Positions 1-6,061 are shown, counted from the stretch's first letter. The stretch is 6,103 bases of DNA from Pseudomonadota bacterium (GCA_018830925.1 JAHJRK010000459.1:1-6103), one strand, 5' to 3'. Numbers and translations are program-made. The notes: a model not told the origin generated them from the letters alone.

Positions 1-75
1 GCAATCCTTGGAGTCATATCTGTTAAAGCATTGTTCCGGGCGGATATTCTGTATCCTGAAGATTATAAGGACTGA
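1..75 (+). CDS. C-terminal end of upstream gene, probably ECF transporter S component (partial)
   Basis: Frame 1 is open from the left edge and stops with TGA at 73-75. The last 24 residues run from AILGVISVKALF to YPEDYKD: a short hydrophobic stretch followed by a charged tail, compatible with the end of a membrane protein. The TGA shares its A with the ATG of the downstream ATPase gene, so the two are probably translationally coupled. The order [this gene] - double ATPase - EcfT matches S-A-T operons such as ykoEDC, which makes a substrate-binding S component the likeliest identity. With thiM downstream, a thiamine-precursor S component (ThiW- or YkoE-like) is a reasonable guess. The fragment is too short to prove any family. 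Confidence 0.6.
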   Translation, partial: AILGVISVKALFRADILYPEDYKD

Positions 76-1598
76 TGCATTACTCTCATACTATAAAAAT
101 AAGCAGCCTTAAATATTCCTACCGGAAAGAAACGGCTTCCCCTGTTTTGAACGGTATAAATCTTATTGCCGGGGAAAATGAATATATTCTCCTTTGCGGG
201 GCGAGCGGCTCCGGAAAATCGACCCTGTGCCGCACACTAAACGGCCTTATTCCTCATTTTTACGGCGGCTCTATAGAAGGATATGTACGGATAGCCGGTG
301 TCGTCACTACCATCCGGACAGTTGGAGATATGCTTGAACTTGTCGGAATGGTCTTTCAAAATCCTGAAGCACAGCTTTTTTGCAGCACAGCAGCACATGA
401 AATTGCCTTTGGTCTTGAAAGCCTGGGGCTTGCGCCGTCTGAAATAAAAAGCAGAGTAACGCGGGCTGCGGAAAAACTTTCCATTGAGGATCTTCTTTAC
501 CGTAATCCCCATACCCTCTCGGACGGCGAAAAACAACTTGTTGCGATAGCGGCTGCAACCGCGCTGTCGCCAAAATTAATTGTGCTCGACGAGCCCTACG
601 CGAATCTGGATCCTTCGAACGTGCAGAGAGTCCGCTGCGCTTTAAAGGAGATCCGCAATCAGGGGGTATGCATCGTTATCGCAGAACACCGCCTCCATTA
701 CACACTCCCTGATGTTGATCGCGTAACAGTTATTCACGATGGATGTATTGTAATTGACTCGCCCCCGGCGCTGCTGCTGCCGCACCATGTAAAAGAATAC
801 GGCCTTGAATTTCCTCTTTATGAACCCTGGGAGGATAAAATCGAAATTTCCGCCCCGCCGCCCATAGCCGAAATGGTTCTTTCCGCCGAAAATATCTTTT
901 TTTCAAAAAACGGCTCTCCGCTTCTGAAAGATATCAGTTTCACTCTGCGTAAAGGAGAGTGCGTCGCCTTTCTGGGAGCAAACGGAGCAGGAAAGACTAC
1001 GCTTCTGAAGCACATAAACGGACTTTACCGGCCGGATAAAGGAAAAATCACTCTCATGGGATTTGACACGTCGCAAAAGAAAATTCCGGAACTTGCACGT
1101 TATGCCGGAATAGCCTTTCAGAACCCGGACAACCAGTTTTTCAGGCTTAACGTGCTGGAGGAAATATCGGCGGGAGCCGTTGCTCTCAATTGTTATGACG
1201 AAAAATGGATAAAGAAACTGATTGATCTTTTCAACCTTGAAAAATTATTAAAACGCGCGCCTTACAGACTGAGCGGGGGAGAGAAGAAACGTGTTGCCTT
1301 TGCTTCAGCCCTTGCCTCAAAACCGGCCGTTCTTGCTCTCGATGAACCTACGGCAGGACAGGATGCCCGATTTCGTCATTCCCTTTCCGCATTTTTATCG
1401 GAACTTGCGATAAACGGAGTTTCCATTATTCTTGCAACCCATGATATTTTATTTGCGAAACAAAACGCTCACCGGTTTCTCCTCATGTCAAAGGGTAAAA
1501 TAATTTCCGAGGGAACGCCCGGCAAGGTAATCTCCGATAAAACGGCTATGCGGCTTGCGGGCCTTCTGCCTGCTGAAAGGATGAAAGATGACGTTTGA
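75..1598 (+). CDS. ecfA: Energy-coupling factor (ECF) transporter, fused double ATPase
   Basis: This 507-residue protein has two ABC ATPase domains in one chain, equivalent to EcfA1 plus EcfA2 (YkoD-like layout). Domain 1 (about 5-235) has Walker A GASGSGKST (42-50), Q-loop in VFQNPEAQLF (Q95), signature LSDGEKQ (148-154), Walker B LIVLDEP (168-174) and H-loop H205. Domain 2 (about 266-485) has Walker A GANGAGKTT (301-309), Q-loop in FQNPDNQFF (Q349), signature LSGGEKKR (399-406), Walker B VLALDEP (419-425) and H-loop H456. The FQNP..Q Q-loops are typical of ECF ATPases. It should hydrolyse ATP on the cytoplasmic face and drive an S component through EcfT. All catalytic motifs are intact. The ATG at 75 overlaps the upstream stop by one base. 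AAGGA at 67-71 lies only 3 bases before it, so re-initiation after the upstream gene is likely. The substrate cannot be read from this subunit. Confidence 0.95.
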   Translation: MHYSHTIKISSLKYSYRKETASPVLNGINLIAGENEYILLCGASGSGKSTLCRTLNGLIPHFYGGSIEGYVRIAGVVTTIRTVGDMLELVGMVFQNPEAQLFCSTAAHEIAFGLESLGLAPSEIKSRVTRAAEKLSIEDLLYRNPHTLSDGEKQLVAIAAATALSPKLIVLDEPYANLDPSNVQRVRCALKEIRNQGVCIVIAEHRLHYTLPDVDRVTVIHDGCIVIDSPPALLLPHHVKEYGLEFPLYEPWEDKIEISAPPPIAEMVLSAENIFFSKNGSPLLKDISFTLRKGECVAFLGANGAGKTTLLKHINGLYRPDKGKITLMGFDTSQKKIPELARYAGIAFQNPDNQFFRLNVLEEISAGAVALNCYDEKWIKKLIDLFNLEKLLKRAPYRLSGGEKKRVAFASALASKPAVLALDEPTAGQDARFRHSLSAFLSELAINGVSIILATHDILFAKQNAHRFLLMSKGKIISEGTPGKVISDKTAMRLAGLLPAERMKDDV

Positions 1599-2250
1599 TC
1601 CGAGAACAAAACTTCTCCTTTCAGTTTTTTACGTCATCCTTGTCGTATTTTCATACGAACTTCTTCCGCTTATTTTCGAATGGGTGTTTATTCTGTTTCT
1701 TGTTCTTATTGCAGGAAAAACAAAAGAGTATTTGCGCTGGTTTAAAGCCGTTGCCTTGATGGCAATATTTTTCAGCGCTCTTGTCTGGTGGTCTTCAGAT
1801 GGAAAATCCGCATTTATTGCGGGATTCAAACTTGTAAACATCGCCTCGGTTTTTTTCGCCTTTTTCACTTCAACATCGCCCGAGGATCTGGGAAATACGC
1901 TTGTAAAGGCTGGGATGCCGTATCCTGTCGCTTTTGTCATGAGCGTCTCTTTGCAGTTTGTTCCGGTTATGGCACGCAAAGCCGGAAACGTGCTCGATGC
2001 CCAGCGCTCAAGAGGTATTCCGATCGGACAAGGATTAAAAGCCATCCGGTATTTTCATGTGTTATTAATACCGGTGTTTATTCAGTCGATCCGCCTTGCG
2101 GAAGAGCTTGCTGAAGCAATGGAGTCCCGCGGTTTCGGACGCCCGGGAAGAACATTTCTTAAGGATTATAAAATGCGCGCGGCAGACTGGATTGCCGTTT
2201 TTGCAGGACTGTTACTTCTTGCGGCTTTCTTTTTGCTGCGGCAATGCTGA
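1588..2250 (+). CDS. ecfT: ECF transporter transmembrane coupling protein EcfT
   Basis: This 220-residue, strongly hydrophobic protein has predicted membrane segments near residues 9-28, 30-43, 53-68, 80-95, 112-127, 156-168 and 200-217. The cytoplasmic part carries the two short Arg-Gly coupling motifs of the EcfT/CbiQ family: AQRSRG (138-143) and MESRGFG (178-184). In known ECF structures these helices dock on the grooves of the two ATPases. The family therefore acts as the membrane scaffold linking ATPases to the S component. Its start lies inside the end of the ATPase gene (11-base overlap, different frame), preceded by AAAGGA at 1576-1581 with 6-base spacing, so the two are co-translated. 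Leucine is mostly CTT here (16 of 30 by hand count), unlike thiM downstream. Length is at the short end of the family. Confidence 0.92.
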   Translation: MTFDPRTKLLLSVFYVILVVFSYELLPLIFEWVFILFLVLIAGKTKEYLRWFKAVALMAIFFSALVWWSSDGKSAFIAGFKLVNIASVFFAFFTSTSPEDLGNTLVKAGMPYPVAFVMSVSLQFVPVMARKAGNVLDAQRSRGIPIGQGLKAIRYFHVLLIPVFIQSIRLAEELAEAMESRGFGRPGRTFLKDYKMRAADWIAVFAGLLLLAAFFLLRQC

Positions 2251-2317
2251 TATTATTCCATAAATCCATGCAGCCCGACTCAGGCAGCGGAGAATGCGTT
2301 TACTGTTTCGGTTCAAT

Positions 2318-2323
2318 AAGGAG
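2318..2323 (+). promoter_or_regulatory. Ribosome binding site that sets the thiM start
   Basis: AAGGAG lies 9 bases before the ATG at 2333. It argues for that start over the ATG at 2294, which would add 13 residues (MRLLFRFNKEIRY) unlike ThiM N-termini and has only a weak purine stretch (GCGGAG) before it. The 82-base gap after ecfT (2251-2332) shows no clear terminator and no CTGAGA-type TPP riboswitch core, so thiM may be read through from the ecf genes. Confidence 0.7.
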
Positions 2324-2332
2324 ATCAGGTAT

Positions 2333-3157
2333 ATGACACTCGAACAAAAAGAATATGCGCAACGCGCAGGGCAGGCACTCGAACTTATTCGTTCCAATCG
2401 GCCTTTGGTCCACCACATCACCAATATGGTGGTGATGAATGATACGGCCAACGTGACCCTGCACGCAGGCGCATTGCCGGTCATGGCCCATGCGCCGCAA
2501 GAAGTGGCCGAAATGGCCGGCCTGGCAAGCGCGTTGGTATTAAACATCGGCACCCTTACATCGGAATGGATAGAGTCGATGCTCATTGCCGGACGCAGAT
2601 CAAATGAGCGGATGATCCCCATTGTTTTAGATCCGGTCGGGGCAGGTGCCACTAAATTGCGGACGGAAAGCGGTTTGCGGTTATTACGTGAATTGCAAGT
2701 CGCGGTTCTGCGGGGCAACGCCGGCGAGATCGGCGCAATAGCCGGAGCCGGAGGGGAAGTCAGGGGCGTGGAAAGCATTCGCGGCCTGGATGATCCCGTG
2801 GCAACAGCCATGACCCTGGCCAAACAATACAAGACAGTGGTGGCGATCACCGGTGCGCGCGATATCTTAAGCGACGGCGAACGGGTACTTGGCGTGGATA
2901 ACGGTCATCCCTTGCTTTCCACCAACACCGGAACAGGCTGCATGTCCACTGCTATTATCGGCGCCTTTTGCGCGGTGGAGCAAGATTACCTGATCGCTGC
3001 GGCGACCGCCCTGGCTTACTACGGTCTTGCGGCGGAGATGGCAGCCACAGAGGCCAGGGGCCCGGCCTCATTCAAGGTCGCCTTGCTGGACAATTTATAC
3101 AACATGACGCCCATGCGTCTGACTAAAGGAGCTAAAATAATCGATCTGACTTACTAA
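2333..3157 (+). CDS. thiM: Hydroxyethylthiazole kinase ThiM
   Basis: This 274-residue protein is the usual ThiM length. The family phosphorylates 5-(2-hydroxyethyl)-4-methylthiazole with ATP (EC 2.7.1.50) in the cytoplasm. The product is joined to the pyrimidine by ThiE in thiamine salvage. Visible family motifs: HHITNMVVMNDTAN near residues 27-40, then LHAGALPVM (43-51) and LNIGTL (70-75). These are followed by VLDPVGAGAT (98-107), RGNAGEIGAIAG (127-138), ITGARD (172-177) and the conserved TGTGCMSTA loop (199-207) with C203 in the catalytic region. No key motif is missing. It follows the ECF ATPase and T genes on the same strand, which suggests the transporter imports a thiamine precursor, plausibly the thiazole. 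Its codon choice (TTG/CTG leucines, GCC/GGC) differs from the ecf genes, so the cluster may be a patchwork. The stop overlaps the convergent TSUP stop by 4 bases. Confidence 0.95.
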   Translation: MTLEQKEYAQRAGQALELIRSNRPLVHHITNMVVMNDTANVTLHAGALPVMAHAPQEVAEMAGLASALVLNIGTLTSEWIESMLIAGRRSNERMIPIVLDPVGAGATKLRTESGLRLLRELQVAVLRGNAGEIGAIAGAGGEVRGVESIRGLDDPVATAMTLAKQYKTVVAITGARDILSDGERVLGVDNGHPLLSTNTGTGCMSTAIIGAFCAVEQDYLIAAATALAYYGLAAEMAATEARGPASFKVALLDNLYNMTPMRLTKGAKIIDLTY

Positions 3158-4116
3158 AATCCGATAAATGAAGCGGCATACTTTATGGCGGTAAAGGTGA
3201 TAATGACAGCAAGCATCCACTTAATGACCTTGGCCGGAACAAATTTCTGACATCGCGCTCCAAGATACATGCCGGCCATTCCGCCCAGGCCGAACAGGAC
3301 ACCCAGAAGCCAATCAGGCGCAACCGACTGGTTGGGATAAAATGGAGCAATGGCCTGATAAAAAGCCACCCCTGCAACAGAAGTGATAAAGGTGCCCATC
3401 AGCGCGGCGCCGGCAATGGTATAAACGGGCAGTCCAAAAAACGTTACAAAAAAAGGGGCGATAATGGCGCCGCCGCCAATGCCGTAGATGCCGCCAACGA
3501 TCCCAACGATGAAGCTGAGGGCAAATATGCCCCAGAATGAAACATCAAACGACTCGCCGTAAAAGGTATACCCCAGCCTTCTAAGATTGAAATGGGTGAC
3601 TTTAATGGCCGGGAGGGTTTCCTGATTCGCTGTTTTTGATGGATCATTTTGTTTGCGATAATTTCGCACAAGTTCTTGAAATCGCTTTTCACTGGCGGCT
3701 TTGTCTGCACTGCCCGCGTTTTTTTGCGTCAGGTCCTTAATCATTCTAACGCCGATATAAAGCAGCACTCCGGCAGCGAAGAGTTTGAAATTTTTAGCAT
3801 CGGGTAGATAGGCAACGCGAACGATAGCGCCTATAAGAACACCCGGCAGGGTACCGATAACCACTACCCAGGTCAAAGGCCAGACCATGCGGCCTTCCTT
3901 GTAGTAACGATAAACGCCGCTGGGGATTGCTACGACATTATACAGCTGATTGGTGGCGCTTACAGACGGATTGACATATCCGAGAAACGACATCTGAAAC
4001 GGGAGCAACAGAAATGCCCCGGATACTCCGCCCATGGATGTAAAAAAGGAAATCACAAAGGCAACCAGAGGGGGAACCCAGATGGAGACTTCAATTCCGG
4101 CAGTTTGAAAAAACAA
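3154..4116 (-). CDS. TSUP (TauE/SafE) family membrane transporter, predicted TunR target
   Basis: This 320-residue protein has two hydrophobic halves joined by a long charged loop (about 128-190), the two-repeat TSUP/DUF81 plan. Segments are visible near 12-30, 54-68, 80-103, 110-126, 195-221, 231-255, 268-287 and 298-318. Half 1 contains TSMGGVSGAFLLLP (26-39). Half 2 contains the equivalent GGIYGIGGGAIIAP (208-221). This paired glycine-rich motif is a family hallmark. TSUP proteins move sulfite, organosulfonates or other oxyanions, but direction and substrate cannot be read here. The divergent tunR gene suggests a link to tungstate/molybdate handling, since published TunR proteins of one group repress TSUP genes. 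The start is TTG, supported by AAGGAGG at 4128-4122 and the absence of an ATG before codon 28. A truncated relative of codons 28-70 lies at 5564-5697. Confidence 0.9.
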   Translation of the reverse strand: MFFQTAGIEVSIWVPPLVAFVISFFTSMGGVSGAFLLLPFQMSFLGYVNPSVSATNQLYNVVAIPSGVYRYYKEGRMVWPLTWVVVIGTLPGVLIGAIVRVAYLPDAKNFKLFAAGVLLYIGVRMIKDLTQKNAGSADKAASEKRFQELVRNYRKQNDPSKTANQETLPAIKVTHFNLRRLGYTFYGESFDVSFWGIFALSFIVGIVGGIYGIGGGAIIAPFFVTFFGLPVYTIAGAALMGTFITSVAGVAFYQAIAPFYPNQSVAPDWLLGVLFGLGGMAGMYLGARCQKFVPAKVIKWMLAVIITFTAIKYAASFIGF

Positions 4117-4121
4117 AACAG

Positions 4122-4128
4122 CCTCCTT
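4122..4128 (-). promoter_or_regulatory. Ribosome binding site for the TTG-started TSUP gene
   Basis: The minus strand reads AAGGAGG, a near-perfect anti-16S match, 5 bases before the TTG codon at 4116-4114. It decides the start: no ATG is available until codon 28, which would cut off the first membrane segment. Confidence 0.7.
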
Positions 4129-4141
4129 GGATAATTTCGGA

Positions 4142-4169
4142 TTGACATTACTAACACGAATAATATAAT
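4142..4169 (+). promoter_or_regulatory. Sigma-70 promoter toward tunR
   Basis: TTGACA at 4142-4147 and TATAAT at 4164-4169 both match consensus perfectly, with a 16-base spacer. Transcription should start near 4176, leaving a leader of about 170 bases before the tunR ATG at 4344. The -10 hexamer lies in the centre of the inverted repeat at 4152-4179, so a protein bound there should block this promoter and make tunR self-repressing. I saw no strong hairpin in the leader. Confidence 0.7.
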
Positions 4170-4179
4170 TTACGTGTTA
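4152..4179. promoter_or_regulatory. Predicted TunR operator: 28-bp dif-like inverted repeat
   Basis: TAACACG (4152-4158) is mirrored exactly by CGTGTTA (4173-4179). Read as 11-bp arms, TAACACGAATA and the reverse complement of TTTACGTGTTA agree at 9 of 11 positions around a 6-bp centre (ATATAA). The 11-6-11 layout is that of XerC/XerD dif sites, and the published TunR motif is about 30 bp. The repeat is the only such symmetry I found in the divergent gap between a TunR-like regulator and a TSUP gene. It overlaps the -10 regions of both facing promoters, as expected for a repressor site. I could not compare it letter by letter with the published TunR consensus. Confidence 0.75.
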
Positions 4180-4208
4180 ATATATCAGGTCTTTCAAGCG
4201 GGTGTCAA
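4179..4208 (-). promoter_or_regulatory. Sigma-70 promoter toward the TSUP gene
   Basis: On the minus strand TTGACA (4208-4203) is followed after 18 bases by TATATT (4184-4179). TGA sits directly before it (4187-4185), giving an extended -10. Transcription should start near 4172, inside the predicted TunR operator. A protein bound at 4152-4179 would therefore cover the end of the -10 and the start point, which fits repression. This promoter faces the tunR promoter, and the two predicted start sites are about 4 bases apart. Confidence 0.6.
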
Positions 4209-4343
4209 GATGGTTTTTACGGTATTGTTTTATTTAGCTGGTATGTTAGAAATAACCAGAAACGAATTCCGACAGCTTCTTAAAAAGTCATACAAAAACA
4301 TCAACTTTAAAGAATCAGGTATAGTTCATTTAAGCAAGGTCGT

Positions 4344-5459
4344 ATGGATTCTAAAAAAGGAGATTTAAATACTAAGATACCTGCAGACAAGGCCTTGTCG
4401 TCATCAGACAGCATGAACTACGGGCGAATCGTTTCGATACCGGATGAGAACAAATGCTTAGATTACATCCAACTTGACCTGCTTGAGCGATCTTTTCGTG
4501 AGTGGGCCGACGGCTCACCACGCGCTGACGTGCGTTTGTCCCGCAGGCGAATTTTGATTATATTTCTGCTGATCCGTTATACTGGAGCCAAGTTGAATGA
4601 GCTTCTTGCTCTTAATCCATTCGACGACATCGATCTTGAACAGAAATCGGTCTGTTTTCGCGGCGCTGCCAATACCCCGAAGCCGGGTCTAAGAGAGGTT
4701 CAAATCTCAGAAGCCCTGTTTGACGAAATTCAATCGACGCTTGCAGATCCGGCTTTCAGGGACTCTTTGCAGAACTTGTTCGACGTCGATCCCGGCTTTG
4801 TGCGCCGTAAATTCTACGAAAGAGCTAAGGCGTGCGGATTTTCCAAGCACCTGGGCGGTCCCGAGATGATCCGCAAGGCTAGGGCCGTTGAGTTGATGCA
4901 GAGTAATATGCCCTTGCAGGCAGTTCAGATGCTGTTGGGCCATTCGACACCTAATCTGACATCTTCCTATATTTCTTTTTCTGAAGACGAAATCAGGCAG
5001 GTAACAAGATTCTTCCTGGAAAAGGAGTCTTCCAGAAAAACCAGTGCGCGAAACTCCTTTTTCGGAAAAATTCAGATGATCCATCGAGGTGACATACAGA
5101 CCAGAGTTCAGTTGACCACAACAGGAGGGCAATCAGTTACCACGGTGATCACCAACGATAGTGTTGAGCGGCTCGGTTTGAAATCAGGCATGCTGATCAC
5201 GGCTGAGGTCAAGGCACCGTGGGTCATTTTACAGCAGGGTGATGGAGAGCCGGAATGTACTGCCGAAAACCGATTCAATGGCATCATAGCGCGAATTAAC
5301 AGAGGTGAGATCAACACGGAATATGTTGTCCGCATTCCGGATGGGACCGAATTATGTTCCATTGTCACCACAGAAAGCAGTCAACGCCTTAATATAAAAG
5401 AAGGGGATAGGATTTGGGCGTTATTCAACTGTTTTTCCGTTGTGCTTCATGCCGATTAA
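4344..5459 (+). CDS. tunR: TunR-like tungstate/molybdate-responsive regulator (XerC/D-like fold plus two Mop/TOBE domains)
   Basis: This 371-residue protein has two parts. Residues about 45-225 resemble the catalytic domain of tyrosine recombinases: YTGAKLNELLAL (79-90), MIRKARAVELMQ (175-186), VQMLLGHSTPNLTSSYI (194-210). The usual N-terminal core-binding domain is missing or much shortened. At catalytic positions, Arg I of TGLR is K83 and the HxxRH box reads EMIRK (174-178). R177, H200 and the nucleophile-position Y209 remain. Residues 234-297 (SARN start, ITNDSVERLGL, KAPWVIL) and 308-369 (FNGIIARINRGEI, LNIKEGD) are two Mop/TOBE domains like the sensor half of ModE. This is the architecture of TunR, a family that binds DNA with a recombinase-derived domain and responds to tungstate/molybdate. 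Divergence from a TSUP gene fits the repressor group. The ATG at 4344 has only a weak AAGG 4 bases upstream. The stronger AAGGAGA at 4357-4363 has no usable in-frame start after it. Confidence 0.88.
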   Translation: MDSKKGDLNTKIPADKALSSSDSMNYGRIVSIPDENKCLDYIQLDLLERSFREWADGSPRADVRLSRRRILIIFLLIRYTGAKLNELLALNPFDDIDLEQKSVCFRGAANTPKPGLREVQISEALFDEIQSTLADPAFRDSLQNLFDVDPGFVRRKFYERAKACGFSKHLGGPEMIRKARAVELMQSNMPLQAVQMLLGHSTPNLTSSYISFSEDEIRQVTRFFLEKESSRKTSARNSFFGKIQMIHRGDIQTRVQLTTTGGQSVTTVITNDSVERLGLKSGMLITAEVKAPWVILQQGDGEPECTAENRFNGIIARINRGEINTEYVVRIPDGTELCSIVTTESSQRLNIKEGDRIWALFNCFSVVLHAD

Positions 5460-5514
5460 CAGATATTAAGCGATTTCTCTTTCCATCTGCACAGGAAAAC
5501 ATGCTGTTTTTCAC

Positions 5515-5526
5515 AGATATTCAGAT
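5515..5526 (+). repeat. 12-base direct repeat, left copy
   Basis: AGATATTCAGAT occurs here and again at 5749-5760 in the same orientation. The two copies flank the TSUP fragment by about 40-50 bases on each side. They could mark an insertion or deletion event. The word is AT-rich, so a chance match in this spacer cannot be excluded. Confidence 0.4.
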
Positions 5527-5563
5527 ATAAGAGATTTCAACTACTTGACGGGTTTTGGAAATA

Positions 5564-5697
5564 AGTAAGCGATAACAGCCGCTGGGAATTGCCACAACGT
5601 TGTACAATTGATTGGTGGTGCTGACAGACAGATTGACATATCCGAGAAACGACATCTGAAACGGGAGCAACAGAAATGCCCCGGATACTCCGCACAT
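5564..5697 (-). pseudogene. Fragment of a second TSUP transporter gene
   Basis: The minus strand encodes GVSGAFLLLPFQMSFLGYVN, then L-SVS-T-TNQLYNVVAIPSG-C-YR. This matches residues 30-70 of the intact TSUP protein with three substitutions (P50L, A54T, V68C). The alignment is 3903-4035 against 5564-5697. An extra base near 5569 shifts the frame just after the YR at residue 70, and recognisable homology ends there. On the other side homology stops at the codon for Met28. No start, second half or remaining membrane segments are present, so it is a remnant and not a working gene. Silent differences in one part show that it descends from a diverged TSUP copy, not purely from a recent duplication of the neighbour. 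Confidence 0.9.
5631..5693. repeat. 63-base perfect repeat of the intact TSUP gene
   Basis: Bases 5631-5693 are identical to 3969-4031, in the same orientation and 1662 bases away. The adjoining 58 bases (5573-5630 against 3911-3968) differ at 12 positions, about 79% identity. The pair forms direct repeats that flank tunR and the divergent promoter region. Confidence 0.95.
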
Positions 5698-5748
5698 CTC
5701 CTTAAATGTTTTTCTTTAGCGATCCGCACCTGTTATCCGGATATCATA

Positions 5749-5760
5749 AGATATTCAGAT
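5749..5760 (+). repeat. 12-base direct repeat, right copy
   Basis: Second copy of AGATATTCAGAT (first at 5515-5526), on the far side of the TSUP fragment. Confidence 0.4.
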
Positions 5761-6032
5761 TTTAAAACTTCAGATGTTATAGGTGTTCCGGAAAGCTTCC
5801 TCTGCAAATCAATTACAGATTCACGCAATACACTTTTCTCGATAATAAACACATTCTACTCAGGCCATCAACAGAACTTATTTGATTTTATATAAATATT
5901 GGAGTAAAAAAACAGGCAACCTGAATGACAGATTTTTTTCAGAACTGGATATTAAATATTATGAGGTAATTTCAAAAGTCTCGAATTGAGCGAATTATTC
6001 TTAAAAAAACAGCCTTAATACTAAATAACATA

Positions 6033-6061
6033 TTGATTTAAAAAAGAAAGTGCTCTATTAT
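6033..6061 (+). promoter_or_regulatory. Sigma-70 promoter for the gene at the right edge
   Basis: TTGATT (6033-6038) and TATTAT (6056-6061) are separated by 17 bases, each close to consensus. A start near 6068 would give a leader of about 30 bases before the ATG at 6098. I see no copy of the TAACACG operator arms here, so this gene does not appear to share the TunR-type site. Confidence 0.5.

Noticed and set aside
2251..2332. Possible TPP riboswitch before thiM
   Set aside because: Only 82 bases are available and no CTGAGA core or matching second helix is visible. If a riboswitch exists it should lie upstream of the window.
2410..2437. Inverted repeats of CACCAC/GTGGTG type at the start of thiM
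   Set aside because: They lie in the conserved HHITNMVVMND coding stretch, where the residues dictate the His, Val and Met codons. A regulatory hairpin is not needed to explain them.
4174..4368. Small + strand ORF (64 codons, GTG start) in the tunR leader
   Set aside because: Its GTG lies inside the operator at the predicted transcription start, no ribosome binding site precedes it or its inner ATG at 4210, and it runs out of frame into tunR. Probably chance.
4344..5459. Phage or integron integrase
   Set aside because: The recombinase-like part lacks Arg I and the HxxRH histidines, lacks the usual N-terminal core-binding domain, and is fused to two Mop domains. No att sites or phage genes are nearby, so a regulator fits better.
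5494..5512. Hairpin after tunR (AAAACA-TGC-TGTTTT with weak outer pairs)
   Set aside because: The stem is almost all A-T, the loop is tight and no T run follows the stem, so it is too weak to call as an intrinsic terminator.
5608..5895. + strand ORF of 95 codons in the spacer
   Set aside because: Its first third is antisense to the TSUP remnant, the rest is AT-rich with no recognisable motif, and no ribosome binding site precedes the start.
5898..5935. Terminator-like A-run, short CAGG/CCTG hairpin and T-run
   Set aside because: The stem is 4 bp, 8 bases separate it from the T-run, and no gene ends nearby on the + strand.
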